Below are positions 61,364 to 64,000 of a stretch of DNA of 64,000 nucleotides, one piece after another; the first letter of the stretch is position 1; every line of letters begins with the position of its first letter. The notes beneath the pieces were generated by a model. The model saw only the letters and a list, made by a program, of their open reading frames with translations, had not been told where the DNA came from and did no database searches. A program made the position numbers and the translations under genes. The DNA is from Phylloscopus collybita (taxonomy: Eukaryota > Chordata > Aves > Passeriformes > Phylloscopidae), in assembly GCA_027886175.1 (NCBI GenBank), contig JAJNNQ010000130.1, forward strand, positions 12,293,501 to 12,357,500, written 5' to 3'.

Positions 61364-61383
61364 CTGCAGGAAAGAAAGAGAGA
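61364..61383 (-). promoter_or_regulatory. Strong 3' splice acceptor
   Basis: Nearly pure pyrimidine tract ending in CTGCAG on the minus strand, directly before the 42-codon frame. It is the strongest acceptor I noticed in the window. Confidence 0.5.
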
Positions 61384-63477
61384 CACTTCTGAGAGGAACA
61401 AAAATAAAAAATCAGTCTCCAACAGTTCTTAGGTTTAGGATTTCTTAGGGTGTAGAGAAACAATCAAAACTTGTCACGAACTGACGCTGGAAATTCCCAT
61501 TATAGCAAACAGTTTAATGTTGATTCACTTTTCAGAGAAAACCTCTTTTTGAGGCTTGATAGCCTGAACACCAAATTTCATAGGCTGTTTTATTATTCTG
61601 TCTAACTTGTCATGGCAAATATTCCAACGTGCCTGTTACAGAATCAGTATAAGGGTAAGGCAAGTACTCAGACTTACAGGTGAAGTAATACTGGAATTTC
61701 GCAGGCTAATTTTTCCCTAGTTCAGCTTGTTTTTTGAAGCAAGATCTAGAATTCCCCCTAAAATTCAAAAGCTGGTTTTCCTTCTCTTTCAAAGTGAACC
61801 ATTATCCTCATCACCAAATGACCCTTCAGTCTGGTTTGACAGATGAAAAAATGGTGCATTAGCGCTACAATTCAAATTTCAGCATTTACTGTCAGGGTGA
61901 AAATTAACTCATGTTACACAGATGAAGAAGGTCAATGCATTAGCAAAGCCATATCCCGATCCACCAGCCCCAGCAGCTATATTACCTCAAGACACTGGCT
62001 ATTTTTAAGTGTAATTGGGAGCAAAAGTAACAAATGATTTGTACTAGCATTGAGGAAGACCCCAGGTTAAATTCTGATCTCAATCACACGTTAGAACAAC
62101 CAACTAGCTCAGTTGCTCAAGTATTATAATTAGCATGAGCACCATTATTATCTGGTAAAGCTTGTAGTGATAAAATCAGCTGTTACCTTAGCTCCAAATC
62201 AACTAAATCCCTGCCTGAAATTCAGTCTGCTTCTCTGCATGCAGTTTTACAATTGAAACAAAAAAAAAAGGAATCTTAAATTTCGAATGGATCTTTGAAT
62301 CATGTACAGGTTGATGCTTGCGTGGTGACACATAAACACATCCAGTCTCCGTTCCATTTAACATAAATGTATACATTAGCCATACCTATTTCCTATAAGT
62401 ATATTCACTAGTAAAGATACAAAATCTGGGTACTGTATCACAGGGAAGTTAGATTACTTACAGGAAAATGTTACTCTGGGTGTTGCATGTTTCTCTAATC
62501 TAGCCTGACTACGCTACAGGATGCACACAGAAACACGTGAAAAACATTTCTGTATAAGGTACCTGCTCAACATACAGAAAATTGCCAGATGTGTTGTTAA
62601 AATTAAAACATCTAATGGACGAGGTTTTCAATGTTTCAGTTCTGTAGCAAATTAGTAGCAGAATTAGAAAGAAATTCTAAAGCTACTGCAAGATGTTCTT
62701 TAAACAACGTTTTTAAGAATAATGAGATCAGACCCTTCATGATGTTTTGATGCAGTACAGGATCAGGTTAATCCAGTATCTAGACATCTTTTAAAGTATC
62801 TTTTTTAATATTACAAGAAACAATCATTCCAATAATAGTAGTAGAAATAACAAGACTTATATTGGATCTTTAGAACTTTTTTTTTTCCCCCGAAGTTCAG
62901 TCATAATTTCAGTTCTCTAGTAAATATTTAGGTCTAGTTGTCTAGATTGATGTCTGCCACTATGGAACTCGTGCTGCACTACAGACACAGCAGGACTTTG
63001 CTGGGAGGAAGAGAATCAGAGGTGCAGCTGGGGCAATGACTGCTTTTATGCAGCACCACTGCCCGCTCCTGTCTGACACGGTGCCTTGGTGGTGCTGATG
63101 TGGCACGGTCTTTCAGATCATGCAGAGCTTGAGTTGTGGCCTTTTGCCATGCAAACTGATGCATTTTGAAAATTTTAATCTCCAGTTAACATGCTTATAT
63201 TGCAAAACAATCAAGCCCTCTTACAGCAATGACTAAACATTATGTGTTAAGTTGCAGAACTACTGCAACTCTCCCCACCTACAAAAATTGTTGTACCAAA
63301 TCTTAAAACAGCCTCTGCCAACACATAAAAAACATCGGATTTTAAAGGCATTAACGCTACAATTTGTGCAATTTGTACAAACTTTTGTGCTCCATGTTTG
63401 TCTGGCTTTTTTTTTTCTGTCTCTGTACAGAAATTTATGTGCAAGCAAATCTCTCCATGTCTATACCAATTTCCGTC
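61384..63477. other. Presumed intron of the minus-strand gene, with possible conserved stretches
   Basis: No further exon recognised. 61790-62260 is complex sequence with motif-like words (AGGTTAAATTCTGATCTC near 62064 also resembles an old amniote repeat). 62930-63175 is open for 61 codons on the minus strand (62979-63164) and keeps several CpGs, but lacks convincing splice sites and domain content. Confidence 0.45.
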
Positions 63478-63515
63478 TTTTTACAGATGGGGAATATAAA
63501 CCAGAGAGGTTAAAT
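63478..63515 (-). mobile_element. MIR SINE core fragment, minus orientation
   Basis: TTTTTACAGATGGGG followed by CAGAGAGGTTAAAT matches the reverse complement of the MIR core (TTAACCTCTCTG...CATCTGTAAAA). MIR is an ancient amniote SINE. Only about 38 nt is recognisable. Confidence 0.6.
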
Positions 63516-63630
63516 GGAAAGGAGGATGGACTCAACTTAAAAAAGAGAGCAATGAAAGTTCTGACTTCTGTTTCTGGTTCTCTGTGTGTGTGCATGCATG
63601 TGTGTTCGTAAATAAACTTTTAAATAACAA

Positions 63631-63775
63631 ACACTAAGCCTCTCTGTATCACAATTTCTCCATCTGTAAAATGGGAATAATATTGCTTACCTATCTCCTA
63701 GAGGTGCAGGAAGGTTTAAATCACTATTCTTTATAATCCACTTTGAGATCCAGAGATGGCAAGTGCTATAGAAAT
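63631..63775 (+). mobile_element. MIR SINE fragment, plus orientation
   Basis: CTAAGCCTCTCTGTATCAC, TTTCTCCATCTGTAAAATGG, GAATAATATTGCTTACCTA and a 3' part ending GGCAAGTGCTATAGAAATG are unmistakable MIR core and tail text. It is well preserved for so old a repeat. Confidence 0.85.
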
Positions 63776-64000
63776 GGAAGTATCACAGTCAGTGTAAGAG
63801 CTGGAACAAGAACACCATAATTTCTGGTGCCTAATATCTCCTTGAGATCACAGCTCTCTCTTTCATCCCTATTTTATCACCTGTCCTGAACTCTCACACT
63901 AGTACATAGGGAAGCTTCAAGTCTGTGTGACAATGGGTAGTCAGAAAAAAGGCTTTCATAATAAGCAGTTTCATCATTCTGATAATGTAATGATACTAAT
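63776..64000. other. Non-coding sequence to the window end
   Basis: Nothing recognised. Confidence 0.7.

Noticed and set aside
1..64000. CRISPR arrays, operons, phage or plasmid modules
   Set aside because: No regularly spaced direct repeats with unique spacers and no bacterial-type gene organisation occur. The repeat content is that of a bird genome.

Overview
This window reads as bird nuclear DNA, probably from a passerine. The evidence is AT-rich intergenic sequence with no operons, no long open reading frames and weak CpG content, together with avian-type interspersed repeats. These are CR1 LINE fragments, several endogenous-retrovirus (ERV) LTRs, a tRNA-Ile-headed SINE with a CR1-like tail (the architecture of TguSINE1 from zebra finch), a small hAT-type element and old MIR fragments. 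I recognise no complete protein-coding gene. Nothing here looks like a bacterial or phage system.

Layout. 1-30 kb: mostly unique AT-rich sequence with one plus-strand ERV LTR (2141-2655), several T/G-only low-complexity tracts, long poly-T runs, a perfect CRE palindrome (10559-10566), some stretches that look like conserved non-coding DNA, and the SINE at 28981-29113. 31-41 kb: a CR1 3' portion (30982-31604), an orphan CR1 5' portion (34400-34925), a 255-bp hAT-like element with a visible target duplication (38968-39222), and two overlapping CR1 fragments in opposite orientation (40580-40990). 41-50 kb: a dense LTR cluster. It includes a single CR1 copy (45428-47299) split by two independent LTR insertions whose target duplications can still be read. 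50-60 kb: unique sequence with microsatellites and one old CR1 scrap. 60.7-64 kb: the best gene candidate. On the minus strand there is a strong 3' splice acceptor, a 42-codon basic tail ending in a stop (61235-61363), and an AT-rich region with AATAAA signals that would be its 3' UTR. Two MIR core fragments in opposite orientation lie upstream of it.

Functionally, most of the window is probably intergenic or intronic DNA downstream of, and at the far right within, one minus-strand gene that I cannot name. The readable history is layered transposon insertion: an older CR1, then LTRs into it. The regulatory candidates are judged by eye from motif content and need cross-species alignment. I did not find a previously undescribed system.
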